A stretch of 11,264 nt of DNA from Clostridia bacterium (GTDB taxonomy: Bacteria > Bacillota > Clostridia > Christensenellales > UBA3700): the NCBI GenBank assembly GCA_029067255.1, contig JAIEEW010000263.1, forward strand, positions 1-11,264, written 5' to 3'. The position numbers and the translations under genes are program-made. Below are positions 1 to 6,564 of the stretch, in pieces. Position 1 is the stretch's first letter. Every line of letters begins with the position of its first letter. The notes beneath the pieces were generated by a model. The model saw only the letters and a list, made by a program, of their open reading frames with translations. It had not been told where the DNA came from and searched no databases.

Positions 1-44
1 ATCTTAGAGGGGCTAGTTCTTTGATACATTATTCTTGCCTAAAT

Positions 45-73
45 ATTTTAGTAAATTAAGGTATAAATGTCAA
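45..73 (-). promoter_or_regulatory. Candidate sigma-A promoter reading off the left edge
   Basis: On the minus strand a perfect -35 hexamer TTGACA (73-68) is followed after 17 nt by TAAAAT (50-45). Transcription would start near position 38 and run leftward out of the window. It lies beyond the end of the antiporter gene, so it probably serves the next gene or RNA to the left, of which at most about 40 bases are visible. No start codon with a ribosome binding site is seen in those bases. Confidence 0.6.
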
Positions 74-80
74 ACACTTT

Positions 81-118
81 AAGCGGTTTTTTATAAAAAT
101 TGTTTCAAATCGCCGCTT
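81..118. terminator. Weak hairpin after the antiporter gene, possible terminator
   Basis: AAGCGG (81-86) pairs with CCGCTT (113-118) around an AT-rich loop. The T-run follows the stem on the plus strand, so as a classical terminator it would stop rightward transcripts entering from the left. In the minus direction, where it would end the antiporter mRNA, no T-run follows the stem. Its role is therefore uncertain. Confidence 0.3.
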
Positions 119-139
119 TTTACAGATAATACGCTTGTT

Positions 140-1165
140 TTAGTTCATATAAATGAAGTCTTTCGCCACGATCCAAGCAAAATATCCCGCGTACAGCGCG
201 ACCATCGTTATACCGCCCCCGCGACGTAGTTTTTTGTCTTTTGTGAGCAGTATGCACAAAAACAGTACTATCATAGTCGCTATCGCCATAACATTGTCAA
301 GCATAAAACCTGTTATCCAGTCGGAGTTGAACGCTATCGGAGCGATTAGCGCGGACGTGCCGAGTACGAAAAGAATATTGAATATATTTGAGCCGACTAT
401 ATTGCCGATTGCAAGGTCCGCTTCGCCTTTTTTTGCGGCGGAAATCGAAGTAACGAGTTCAGGCAGAGAAGTGCCGAACGCTACTATCGTAAGACCGATA
501 AGGCTTTCAGACATACCCAGTCCGCTCGCTATCGTCTTCGCGCCGTTGACTACCGCTTGCGAACCAAGAATGACGAGCGTGATTCCTACTGCCAGTTTTC
601 CTAGCATTTTGGCGATCTCGGCGCCTTTCTTTTCATTGCTTTTATTCTCATTTTCTTCTTCAGCGGGGGTTTCTTCAAGCGCAGGCATAGCGTTTTTATC
701 TTTTTTGGAAAGGATTATCAAGTACGCGAAGAATATTATAAACATCAACCACATGATCAATCCGTCTATCCAGCCGAGTTGATTTCCTATCACGCCCATT
801 ATCATAAGAACGGCGGTAATTACCGTTACGAAGGGGATTTCTATATAAAGCGTATTTTTTTGAACAGAAAGCGGGGTAACGATAGCGCAAAGTCCCAGAA
901 TTAAAAGTACGTTCATTATATTCGATCCTAATACGTTGCCTATCGCAAGTCCCGAACTGTTGTTGACGGCGGAAGTAATGCTTATAGCCGCTTCCGGCGC
1001 GCTCGTTCCGAACGCTACTATCGTAAGACCTATGACTATTTGGGGGATTCCAAACTTTTTGGCTATCATTGACGCGCCGTCGACAAACCAGTCCGCTCCT
1101 TTTATGAGCATTACAAATCCTACGATAAGCAAAGACGCTTGCGCGGCAACCGACCAAAAGTCCAT
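140..1165 (-). CDS. Calcium/sodium antiporter, CaCA family (CaxA/YrbG type)
   Basis: The 341-residue membrane protein has the two inverted alpha-repeats that define the Ca2+/cation antiporter superfamily. Repeat 1 carries GTSAPE at 53-58 and GNVLGSN at 76-82; repeat 2 carries GTSLPE at 231-236 and GNIVGSN at 254-260. In this family the glutamates (here E58 and E236) coordinate the exchanged Ca2+ and Na+. The rest is mostly hydrophobic helices, and a hydrophilic, Glu/Lys-rich loop at about 154-188 joins the halves. Length is normal for prokaryotic members (300-370). It likely exchanges Ca2+ for Na+ across the cytoplasmic membrane; ion preference and direction cannot be read from sequence. The ATG is supported by GGAGGT (minus strand, around 1171-1176) about 6 nt upstream. 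It has its own promoter at 1205-1232 and is separated from the upstream LRR gene by that gene's terminator, so it is probably monocistronic. Confidence 0.93.
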   Translation of the reverse strand: MDFWSVAAQASLLIVGFVMLIKGADWFVDGASMIAKKFGIPQIVIGLTIVAFGTSAPEAAISITSAVNNSSGLAIGNVLGSNIMNVLLILGLCAIVTPLSVQKNTLYIEIPFVTVITAVLMIMGVIGNQLGWIDGLIMWLMFIIFFAYLIILSKKDKNAMPALEETPAEEENENKSNEKKGAEIAKMLGKLAVGITLVILGSQAVVNGAKTIASGLGMSESLIGLTIVAFGTSLPELVTSISAAKKGEADLAIGNIVGSNIFNILFVLGTSALIAPIAFNSDWITGFMLDNVMAIATMIVLFLCILLTKDKKLRRGGGITMVALYAGYFAWIVAKDFIYMN

Positions 1166-1204
1166 AAAATACCTCCGAAAAATCGAAAAATTTCTATCAT
1201 TTTA

Positions 1205-1232
1205 ATTATAGCGAAAAGAGAGATTTTATCAA
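1205..1232 (-). promoter_or_regulatory. Sigma-A promoter of the antiporter gene
   Basis: On the minus strand TTGATA (1232-1227) is followed after 16 nt by a perfect TATAAT (1210-1205). The start codon at 1165 leaves a leader of roughly 30 nt containing the GGAGGT ribosome binding site. No operator palindrome is obvious. Confidence 0.75.
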
Positions 1233-1308
1233 CGAAATTTTAATGCAGATACGGCATTATTTATGTAAGTTTAACACAAATTATGTAAAAATTACAGAAT
1301 TTGGAAAA

Positions 1309-1337
1309 TTTCCCGACAGATGTCGTACTCTGTCGGG
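1309..1337 (-). terminator. Hairpin terminator after the LRR gene
   Basis: A perfect 9-bp stem, CCCGACAGA (1312-1320) with TCTGTCGGG (1329-1337), has an 8-nt loop. It starts 12 nt past the LRR stop codon. In the leftward direction the stem is followed by AAATTTT, a short and imperfect T-run, so termination may be partial. It lies just upstream of the antiporter promoter. Confidence 0.65.
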
Positions 1338-1349
1338 AAGAGATGAATA

Positions 1350-2450
1350 TTAGTTGCCGGTATATCCCCAGCGCACCGTCGCATTATAACCGGAGTACCA
1401 GTTGCTTGCCCAATTATCGGGTTTTTGGGACGCTTCGCAATATATATATTTCAACGATGAGTTATTTGAAAAAGCGTATTCTTGTATTTCCGTTACGGAC
1501 AACGGAATTATTATTTGTGAAAACCTGCAACGATTGAAAGCGGAATTCTTTATAATAACCAAACTATTCGGCAAAGTAACTGTCGTCAAATTTTCGCAGT
1601 AAGAAAACGCTTGCTCGCCGATAGTATGGATTTTGCTGTCCGCGTCAAATTCAAGGCTATTAACGTCATTGCGATCATAAAACGCTTTATCCGCTATACT
1701 TGTAAAGTATTTGCCGTTGACTTTTGCAGGTATAATCAAGTTTGAAGAAGAGCCTATATTGTCAAGTATTCTCACGTCTCCGTCTTTTTCTATCCATACA
1801 AAGCCGTCTTCGGTAATTCCGTAGTCCGAGCAACCCCAGGTTAGGTTGGGTCTGTTGGAGTTCCAATTATCGTCCCAACCGTCGGGTTTGCTTTGCGCTT
1901 GACAGAATATATTTACATAGAGCGTGTTACTGAACAAGCCAAAGTTTATATCGCTAACGGAATCGGGTATGAAGATATATTTCAATCTTCTGCAATCTTC
2001 AAAGGCTCGGAATCCTATTTTCTCCAAACCGTAGGGAAGATAAATATATGGCAAGTTTGAGCAATAACTAAATACTTGGTTGCCTATATACTTCACGTTT
2101 TTGGGGATTGCGATATACGTTAAACTATTGCAACTATTAAATGCGCTTGATCCTATTTCCGTTAGGCTGTCGGGCAAGACTATATTTTTCAAATTATTAC
2201 AATTTGAAAACGTATAGTTGCCGAGTTTTGTGATTCTACAGTCGGGGGAGAACGTTACGTCCGTTAGTTTGTTGCAATTTTGAAACGCGCCGTCCAATAC
2301 GTCAACGTAATGTCCGTTTATTGATGCGGGGACAGTTACGATATCGCTCGTTCCGATATAATCGTAAATATTTACTATATCGTCGCCGGTCAATTTCCAT
2401 TTGAACCCGTCCGGAGTTTCTCCGTGTTCCTTGCAATCCCAGATATACAA
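1350..2450 (-). pseudogene. Out-of-frame 3' part of the LRR protein gene
   Basis: This stretch encodes the genuine C-terminal end of the LRR protein (365 residues to the TAA at 1350-1352). It is disconnected from the main frame by the 649-bp duplication. It holds duplicate copy 1 (module 3, about residues 2-218) plus the last module, with roughly four LRR_5 repeats and the closing sequence KPDNWASNWYSGYN. The only start at its head is a TTG at 2450 with no ribosome binding site upstream, so independent translation is unlikely. Deleting one copy of the duplication joins it in frame to the N-terminal 586 residues and gives a 951-residue protein. As written it is a detached fragment, not a separate gene. 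Confidence 0.8.
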
Positions 2451-3097
2451 AGCCGTCTTCGGTAATTCCGTAGTCCGAGCAACCCCAGGTTAGGTTGGGT
2501 CTGTTGGAGTTCCAATTATCGTCCCAACCGTCGGGTTTGCTTTGCGCTTGACAGAATATATTTACATAGAGCGTGTTACTGAACAAGCCAAAGTTTATAT
2601 CGCTAACGGAATCGGGTATGAAGATATATTTCAATCTTCTGCAATCTTCAAAGGCTCGGAATCCTATTTTCTCCAAACCGTAGGGAAGATAAATATATGG
2701 CAAGTTTGAGCAATAACTAAATACTTGGTTGCCTATATACTTCACGTTTTTGGGGATTGCGATATACGTTAAACTATTGCAACTATTAAATGCGCTTGAT
2801 CCTATTTCCGTTAGGCTGTCGGGCAAGACTATATTTTTCAAATTATTACAATTTGAAAACGTATAGTTGCCGAGTTTTGTGATTCTACAGTCGGGGGAGA
2901 ACGTTACGTCCGTTAGTTTGTTGCAATTTTGAAACGCGCCGTCCAATACGTCAACGTAATGTCCGTTTATTGATGCGGGGACAGTTACGATATCGCTCGT
3001 TCCGATATAATCGTAAATATTTACTATATCGTCGCCGGTCAATTTCCATTTGAACCCGTCCGGAGTTTCTCCGTGTTCCTTGCAATCCCAGATATAC
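1796..3097. repeat. Perfect 649-bp tandem duplication inside the LRR gene
   Basis: Bases 1796-2448 and 2445-3097 are identical as read, with a period of 649 bp and the 4-bp ATAC shared at the junction. The same ATAC stands at both outer borders (1796-1799 and 3094-3097), which fits a microhomology-mediated duplication. Because 649 is 3 x 216 + 1, the extra copy shifts the reading frame by one base. Each copy covers almost exactly one structural module of the LRR protein. The absence of mismatches means the event is very recent, is kept homogeneous by recombination, or is an assembly artefact. Confidence 0.93.
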
Positions 3098-4854
3098 GAT
3101 CTAACGCTGGTAAAACTGCCGTTTTGCCACCCTTCGGGTTTTTCCTTCGCTTGCGCGTAAACTGTAATGTGAGATCTGGTTGCAAAGGCGTTAGTGCTTA
3201 TATATTGAACGCTTAGCGGAATGTCGATTTCGTTTAGATTTTTACAATTATAAAATGCATTTTGGTTTATTTTTACGCAGTTGTTAGGTATATTTATTTT
3301 TGATAGATTTTCGCAATTTTCAAAGAGAGATTCTCCGATTTCGGTTAAAGCGTCCGGAAGTTCTACGCTTGTTAAATTTGCCTTGTTCTTAAAAACTCCA
3401 TTGCAGATTGCGACAACGGGCATATCGTTGATCATTGCGGGAACGGTAATGTTTTCGGCAGTTCCATCGTATTTGTAAATAAAAATTTTTTCTTCGGTCG
3501 TTGACGCCCATTTAAGACAGTCTTCAGTTTCGCCGTCTTCGTAGTAATTTTCGACCACCGGCAGGTTGTATCCGTTCCAGTCTCTGTGCCATTTATTAGA
3601 AGGGCTTTTTTGACAAAAAATCGTCAGATTGTTGCATCCGTAAAATGCGTAGTTGCCAACGCTATTTACGCTGCTGGGTATTATTATAGTTTTAAGCGAT
3701 GAGCATCTCGTAAATGCGTACGCTCCTATTTTTGTAAGAGTTGACGGCAAAACAATCTCTTCAAGAGAATGACAATTATCGAAAGCGTTGTCGCCTAATT
3801 CAATCAAGCCTTCGGGGAGTTCTACTTTTTTCAAACTTTGACAATCTTCAAAAGCGTTATCGCCTACAGTAGAGACGTTTGACGGAATTTTTATTTCACG
3901 CACACTCGCTTTATAAAATGCGTTGTTTTCGATCCTAAGTATGCTGTCGGGCAGGGTAACTGATTTTATATTATAGGTATTTGCAAACGCCATACTGCCT
4001 ATTGAAGTAACGTTTCTCCCACGCACCTTTGACGGGATTTCAACATTTTCATTTCGGGCATTACAGTCTTTCAATGTGTAAGTTCCGTTATAATTCTTTT
4101 GAAAAACCATTCCGTCGACGGTAACGGATTCCATAGGAATTACGGTGGAGCAGAGTATAGCCATAAGAATTGCAAACACCACGATAGCGCTTACCACGCT
4201 TGAGATTGTAATTATGAGTTTGCGTCTTTTTTTCGACTTTTCTTCCATTTTTGCGTTATACGCTTGCTTTTCCGCCAAAACGTTTTCTTTGGTAATTTTC
4301 TTAAATACGGTATTCTTATCGCATTTACAGGATACGCATTTTGTCGCGCCTTTCCAGTTGAGTTTTCCGCAAGCGCAGAACCAGTGAGTTCCTTTTTCTA
4401 TAGGAAGACCCGCCGCAGTTTTTATTATACGTTTTGCCGCTTGATCATTTTCGCTTTGTTTGAAACGCTTGAATTCGTATTCGACTATTTCGTTTTCGCA
4501 ATCAACTGGACCTACCGTTGCGTCGGTAAGTACGTATTGTTTCAAATGCAAAGACACGTTTTCCGTTGAAGGATCGAGCGGTATTTTTTCCGAAAAGTTG
4601 ATACTCTTTCTATTAAGGTCTTTTATGGTAACATCAGAGTATGTTGCGATTTTTTCGTCTAGAGAATTAAAGCAGACAACGTCCAACTTGAACGCTAAAA
4701 TATCAGAGCAAATTTTTTGAAATTTTATGTTGAGAGATCTTGTATTATTTTGCTCGCAGATTATATCCCAACCCTTTACAATGACGGGGTAAGATACGTT
4801 GAATTTTGTGAAATTTTCAGATAACAGAATTTTATAAGCGTTTTGTCCGTCCAT
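2302..4854 (-). CDS. Membrane-anchored BspA-like leucine-rich-repeat protein, truncated by a frameshift
   Basis: As written this encodes 850 residues. Residues 1-150 form a soluble N-terminal domain I cannot name. A zinc-finger motif follows at 158-176 (W158, C160, C162, N166, C173, C176), with the RanBP2-like pattern C-x-C-x3-N-x6-C-x2-C. A Lys/Arg-rich stretch (204-212) precedes one membrane helix (213-236), which suggests a cytosolic N-terminus and an exported C-terminus. From about 245 come modules of LRR_5 (BspA/TpLRR-type) repeats of about 23 residues, with a pattern like LTxIGxxAFxxCxxLxxIxIP. Modules begin near DGFxW and end in KPxGWxxNW-like segments. These repeats usually mediate surface binding or adhesion; the ligand here is unknown. 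Residues 804-850 are out-of-frame translation of the second duplicate and are not LRR sequence. The ATG has AAGGAG (minus strand, 4868-4863) 8 nt upstream. Removing one 649-bp copy gives an intact 951-residue, four-module protein. Confidence 0.85.
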   Translation of the reverse strand: MDGQNAYKILLSENFTKFNVSYPVIVKGWDIICEQNNTRSLNIKFQKICSDILAFKLDVVCFNSLDEKIATYSDVTIKDLNRKSINFSEKIPLDPSTENVSLHLKQYVLTDATVGPVDCENEIVEYEFKRFKQSENDQAAKRIIKTAAGLPIEKGTHWFCACGKLNWKGATKCVSCKCDKNTVFKKITKENVLAEKQAYNAKMEEKSKKRRKLIITISSVVSAIVVFAILMAILCSTVIPMESVTVDGMVFQKNYNGTYTLKDCNARNENVEIPSKVRGRNVTSIGSMAFANTYNIKSVTLPDSILRIENNAFYKASVREIKIPSNVSTVGDNAFEDCQSLKKVELPEGLIELGDNAFDNCHSLEEIVLPSTLTKIGAYAFTRCSSLKTIIIPSSVNSVGNYAFYGCNNLTIFCQKSPSNKWHRDWNGYNLPVVENYYEDGETEDCLKWASTTEEKIFIYKYDGTAENITVPAMINDMPVVAICNGVFKNKANLTSVELPDALTEIGESLFENCENLSKINIPNNCVKINQNAFYNCKNLNEIDIPLSVQYISTNAFATRSHITVYAQAKEKPEGWQNGSFTSVRSYIWDCKEHGETPDGFKWKLTGDDIVNIYDYIGTSDIVTVPASINGHYVDVLDGAFQNCNKLTDVTFSPDCRITKLGNYTFSNCNNLKNIVLPDSLTEIGSSAFNSCNSLTYIAIPKNVKYIGNQVFSYCSNLPYIYLPYGLEKIGFRAFEDCRRLKYIFIPDSVSDINFGLFSNTLYVNIFCQAQSKPDGWDDNWNSNRPNLTWGCSDYGITEDGFVYLGLQGTRRNSGRVQMEIDRRRYSKYLRLYRNERYRNCPRINKRTLR

Positions 4855-4922
4855 TGCTCTCGCTCCTTAACTTAAAATTTGAAAAAGTTTCTATTAAATA
4901 GATATATATTTAGATTAAAAAC

Positions 4923-4952
4923 ATTATAACACTTTGTATTATATGATGTCAA
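4923..4952 (-). promoter_or_regulatory. Consensus sigma-A promoter of the LRR gene
   Basis: Both hexamers are perfect on the minus strand: TTGACA (4952-4947), an 18-nt spacer, then TATAAT (4928-4923). The expected start near 4916 leaves an AT-rich leader of about 60 nt before the ATG at 4854. It lies directly after the rubrerythrin terminator, so the LRR gene is its own transcription unit. Confidence 0.8.
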
Positions 4953-4965
4953 TAGTGAGTTGTTG

Positions 4966-4997
4966 AAAAAAGGGACGGATATTCCGTCCCTTTTTTT
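4966..4997 (-). terminator. Strong rho-independent terminator of perR-rubrerythrin
   Basis: GGGACGGA pairs with TCCGTCCC around a TAT loop. The stem is flanked by an A-run (4966-4971) on one side and a T-run (4991-4997) on the other, so it works as a terminator on either strand. In the leftward direction it begins about 18 nt after the rubrerythrin stop codon and ends that operon. Confidence 0.9.
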
Positions 4998-5015
4998 GGT
5001 AATAGATCATTTGGA

Positions 5016-5552
5016 TTATTTGAAATATCTATCGTAAAGACCCTTGAAACCGCAGCCGTGTCTCGCTTCGTCCTTAGCCATTTCGTGAACGGTGTCGTGT
5101 ACGTCGTCATAGCCGAGTTGTTTAGCAAGTTTAGCAAGTTCGAGTTTGCCTGCGCAAGCGCCGTTTTCCGCTTCCATACGCATTTTAACGTTTTTAGCGG
5201 TGGAATCTGTAAGTACGTTGCCAAGAAGTTCAGCGAACTTAGAAGCGTGTTCCGCTTCTTCGAAAGCGTATCTCTTGAACGCTTCCGCTACGTCGGGGTA
5301 GCCTTCTCTGTCAGCCTGTCTTGACATAGCGAGATACATGCCGACTTCTGCGCATTCGCCGTTGAAGTTGTCTATAAGTCCTTTGATGACGCGTTCGTCA
5401 TAAGCCTTTGCAGAGCCGACGATGTGCTCGCAAGCCCATGACATTTCGTCTTTTACTTCCTTAAAAGTCGTAGCGTTGCAGACAGGACACTTTTCGGGAG
5501 CGCTGTCGCCTTCGTGTACGTATCCGCACACAGTACATACATATTTTGCCAT
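5016..5552 (-). CDS. Reverse rubrerythrin (N-terminal rubredoxin domain, C-terminal diiron domain)
   Basis: The 178-residue cytosolic protein starts with a rubredoxin-like Fe(Cys)4 site, C6xxC9 and C22xxC25. A four-helix ferritin-like diiron domain follows, with likely ligands E66/E69, E99xxH102, E127 or E129, and E162xxH165. This is the reverse of classical rubrerythrin, in which the rubredoxin domain is C-terminal. Reverse rubrerythrins of clostridia are NADH-linked peroxidases that reduce H2O2 (and O2) with electrons from a reductase and rubredoxin; the partner reductase is not in this window. The ATG is preceded by GGAGGT (around 5563-5568). It lies 41 nt downstream of perR on the same strand with no promoter visible between, and a strong terminator follows, so it is probably cotranscribed with perR and derepressed by peroxide. 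Confidence 0.93.
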   Translation of the reverse strand: MAKYVCTVCGYVHEGDSAPEKCPVCNATTFKEVKDEMSWACEHIVGSAKAYDERVIKGLIDNFNGECAEVGMYLAMSRQADREGYPDVAEAFKRYAFEEAEHASKFAELLGNVLTDSTAKNVKMRMEAENGACAGKLELAKLAKQLGYDDVHDTVHEMAKDEARHGCGFKGLYDRYFK

Positions 5553-5593
5553 AAATGTTTTACCTCCGTATATTTGATCTTTATTATTTTATC

Positions 5594-5977
5594 CTATTTA
5601 TCTTTGTTTCGGCAATCACTGCATAAGTTATAAAAACTTAGTCCGAAACTTGAAAAGTCGCTATTAGAGCAGTATTTGTCAAGCATACTTTTCATATCGT
5701 CGGGATAGGGCATATCCGTAATCTTCCCGCAGTTGGAGCAGATAACGTGGCAATGAGTATCCAGTTCGATATCATAACGCTCTTTTTCGCCGCAACCTAT
5801 TACTTTGCCCAAAAGACCTTTCTTTTCAAGATAAGATAGATTGCGATAAACGGTCGCAAGCGAGATGTTGGGGATAGTCTTGCGACATTCCTCGTATATC
5901 GTATCCGCTGACGGATGGCATCTCATATTGCGTATTACGTCCAGCACCGCTTGTCGACGAGAAGAAAATTTTTCCAT
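5594..5977 (-). CDS. perR: PerR-like peroxide-sensing repressor, Fur family
   Basis: The 127-residue Fur-family protein has an N-terminal winged helix (recognition region NISLATVYRNL, 37-47) and a C-terminal dimerisation and metal domain. Structural zinc ligands are C80xxC83 and C119xxC122. The regulatory metal site aligns with Bacillus subtilis PerR: H21 (H37), D69 (D85), H75 and H77 (H91, H93) and D88 (D104). An Asp at the last position is typical of PerR, whereas Fur usually has Glu. Fe(II)-PerR is inactivated by H2O2 through His oxidation. An ATG at 5998 would add seven residues but lies between the -35 and -10 boxes, so the ATG at 5977 is preferred; neither start has a good ribosome binding site. 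With the 5977 start the protein lacks about 16 N-terminal residues present in B. subtilis PerR. It heads an operon with rubrerythrin and is probably autoregulated. Confidence 0.88.
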   Translation of the reverse strand: MEKFSSRRQAVLDVIRNMRCHPSADTIYEECRKTIPNISLATVYRNLSYLEKKGLLGKVIGCGEKERYDIELDTHCHVICSNCGKITDMPYPDDMKSMLDKYCSNSDFSSFGLSFYNLCSDCRNKDK

Positions 5978-5988
5978 ATTCTGGAAAC

Positions 5989-6017
5989 AATATATCATGA
6001 ACTATAATATTTGTCAA
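5989..6017 (-). promoter_or_regulatory. Sigma-A promoter of perR-rubrerythrin
   Basis: On the minus strand TTGACA (6017-6012) is followed after 17 nt by TATATT (5994-5989). The predicted start lies only a few bases before the ATG at 5977, so the mRNA would have a very short leader or none, which fits the missing ribosome binding site. The Fur-type palindrome lies 11-14 bp upstream of the -35 box. Confidence 0.7.
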
Positions 6018-6028
6018 TAAATTTTAAT

Positions 6029-6047
6029 AATGATAATTATTATCATT
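6029..6047. promoter_or_regulatory. Fur/PerR-family operator palindrome
   Basis: AATGATAATTATTATCATT is a perfect 9-1-9 palindrome. Its core TGATAATTATTATCA (6031-6045) matches the Gram-positive 7-1-7 Fur box TGATAATnATTATCA at every position. The PerR box differs by one base per half (TTATAATnATTATAA). It sits just upstream of the perR -35 box, so binding there could repress or autoregulate perR-rubrerythrin. The natural ligand is probably the adjacent PerR-like protein, but a separate Fur cannot be excluded. Confidence 0.85.
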
Positions 6048-6056
6048 TTATAAAAT

Positions 6057-6072
6057 ACGTTTGACCAAACGT
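6057..6072. repeat. 7-2-7 palindrome, operator-like or repeat edge
   Basis: ACGTTTGACCAAACGT has perfect 7-nt arms (ACGTTTG and CAAACGT) around AC. It lies 10 bp from the Fur-type box and marks the point where AT-rich promoter DNA gives way to the GC-richer repeat mosaic. GACCAAA within it is inverted again as TTTGGTC at 6142-6148. It could be an operator or the terminus of a repeat element; no assignment is possible. Confidence 0.45.
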
Positions 6073-6138
6073 GGAACGACGCTCGAATAAGACGCAATGC
6101 TTGCTAGACCGTCGCGTTGCTCCTTACGGCTACGCTCA

Positions 6139-6211
6139 ATTTTGGTCGGACTTAAAGCGGATAGCCTAACGGCATTAGACTAGATTTCTCCACTTCGGTC
6201 GAAATGACGGG
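6139..6211. repeat. Left arm of a long imperfect inverted repeat
   Basis: This arm contains two blocks that recur in reverse complement at 6464-6531 in the mirrored order. ATTTTGGTCGGACTTA (6139-6154) matches 6516-6531 with one difference. The 32-nt block starting CTAGATTTCTCC and ending ATGACGGG (6180-6211) matches 6464-6495 with one difference. The sequence between the blocks (25 nt) is not conserved with that in the other arm (20 nt). Confidence 0.8.
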
Positions 6212-6339
6212 AGAGTATACAGGAGTTGTAACTCTACCCGTCATTTGTAATTATACGAGAATTAGTTTGAAAGGATATAATAAAACAAGGTAAAGGCTTT
6301 TCTACAATTATCTTAAGAGTACAGAGAAATGAATCTTTA

Positions 6340-6380
6340 CCCGTCATATTGAGCGGAGCGACAGCGGAGTCGAAATATCT
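6340..6380 (+). repeat. Dispersed repeat element, plus-oriented variant
   Basis: The element begins CCCGTCATATTGAGCGGAGC and ends GTCGAAATATCT. It shares its start with the 6464-6495 copy and its end with the 6537-6564 copy, so it looks like a full-length or hybrid member of the family. It sits inside the loop of the long inverted repeat. Confidence 0.65.
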
Positions 6381-6408
6381 AAATATAATAGGATAACAAT
6401 ATAGAATA

Positions 6409-6447
6409 GATTCTTCGACTATGCTCGCAATAGCGGGAGATAAGACG
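6409..6447 (-). repeat. Dispersed repeat element, inverted variant
   Basis: Read on the minus strand this runs from CCGTC through ATTGCGAGCATAGTCGAAGA to ATC. This resembles the 6340-6380 element in overall plan (CCGTC, then GAGC, then AGTCGAA, then ATCT) but lies in the opposite orientation. Similarity is partial and judged by eye. Confidence 0.5.
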
Positions 6448-6463
6448 GACATTGTTGACTTTA

Positions 6464-6531
6464 CCCGTCATTTCGACCGTAGTGGAGAAATCTAGTTCAA
6501 TATAGAATCAATATATAAGTCCGACTAAAAT
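6464..6531. repeat. Right arm of the long imperfect inverted repeat
   Basis: This arm is the mirror image of 6139-6211. CCCGTCATTTCGACCG begins a 32-nt block (6464-6495) that is the reverse complement of 6180-6211 with one mismatch. TAAGTCCGACTAAAAT (6516-6531) is the reverse complement of 6139-6154 with one mismatch. About 250 nt separate the two arms. Confidence 0.8.
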
Positions 6532-6536
6532 CAAAA

Positions 6537-6564
6537 CGAAGCGTAAGCGTAGTCGAAATATCTA
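6537..6564 (+). repeat. Partial dispersed repeat element
   Basis: CGAAGCGTAAGCGTAG followed by TCGAAATATCTAG shares its 3' half with the element at 6340-6380. It begins 6 nt after the right arm of the inverted repeat. It looks like a half-element or a decayed copy. Confidence 0.55.

Noticed and set aside
153..782. Long open frame on the plus strand opposite the antiporter gene
   Set aside because: It is antisense to a clearly recognised transporter with conserved motifs and resembles no protein family.
696..1157. Second open frame on the same strand within the antiporter gene
   Set aside because: It is an Arg-rich shifted-frame shadow of the antiporter's first half, with no domain.
1350..2450. 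A separate 366-residue LRR gene starting at a TTG at 2450
   Set aside because: There is no ribosome binding site, and the start falls exactly on the duplication junction. It is better explained as the detached end of the upstream gene.
6234..6452. A 72-codon open frame on the minus strand in the repeat region
   Set aside because: It runs across several repeat elements and has no ribosome binding site or recognisable product.
6180..6564. Possible CRISPR array, because of repeated segments of about 30 nt
   Set aside because: The repeats lie in both orientations, vary in sequence and are unevenly spaced, and no cas genes are nearby.
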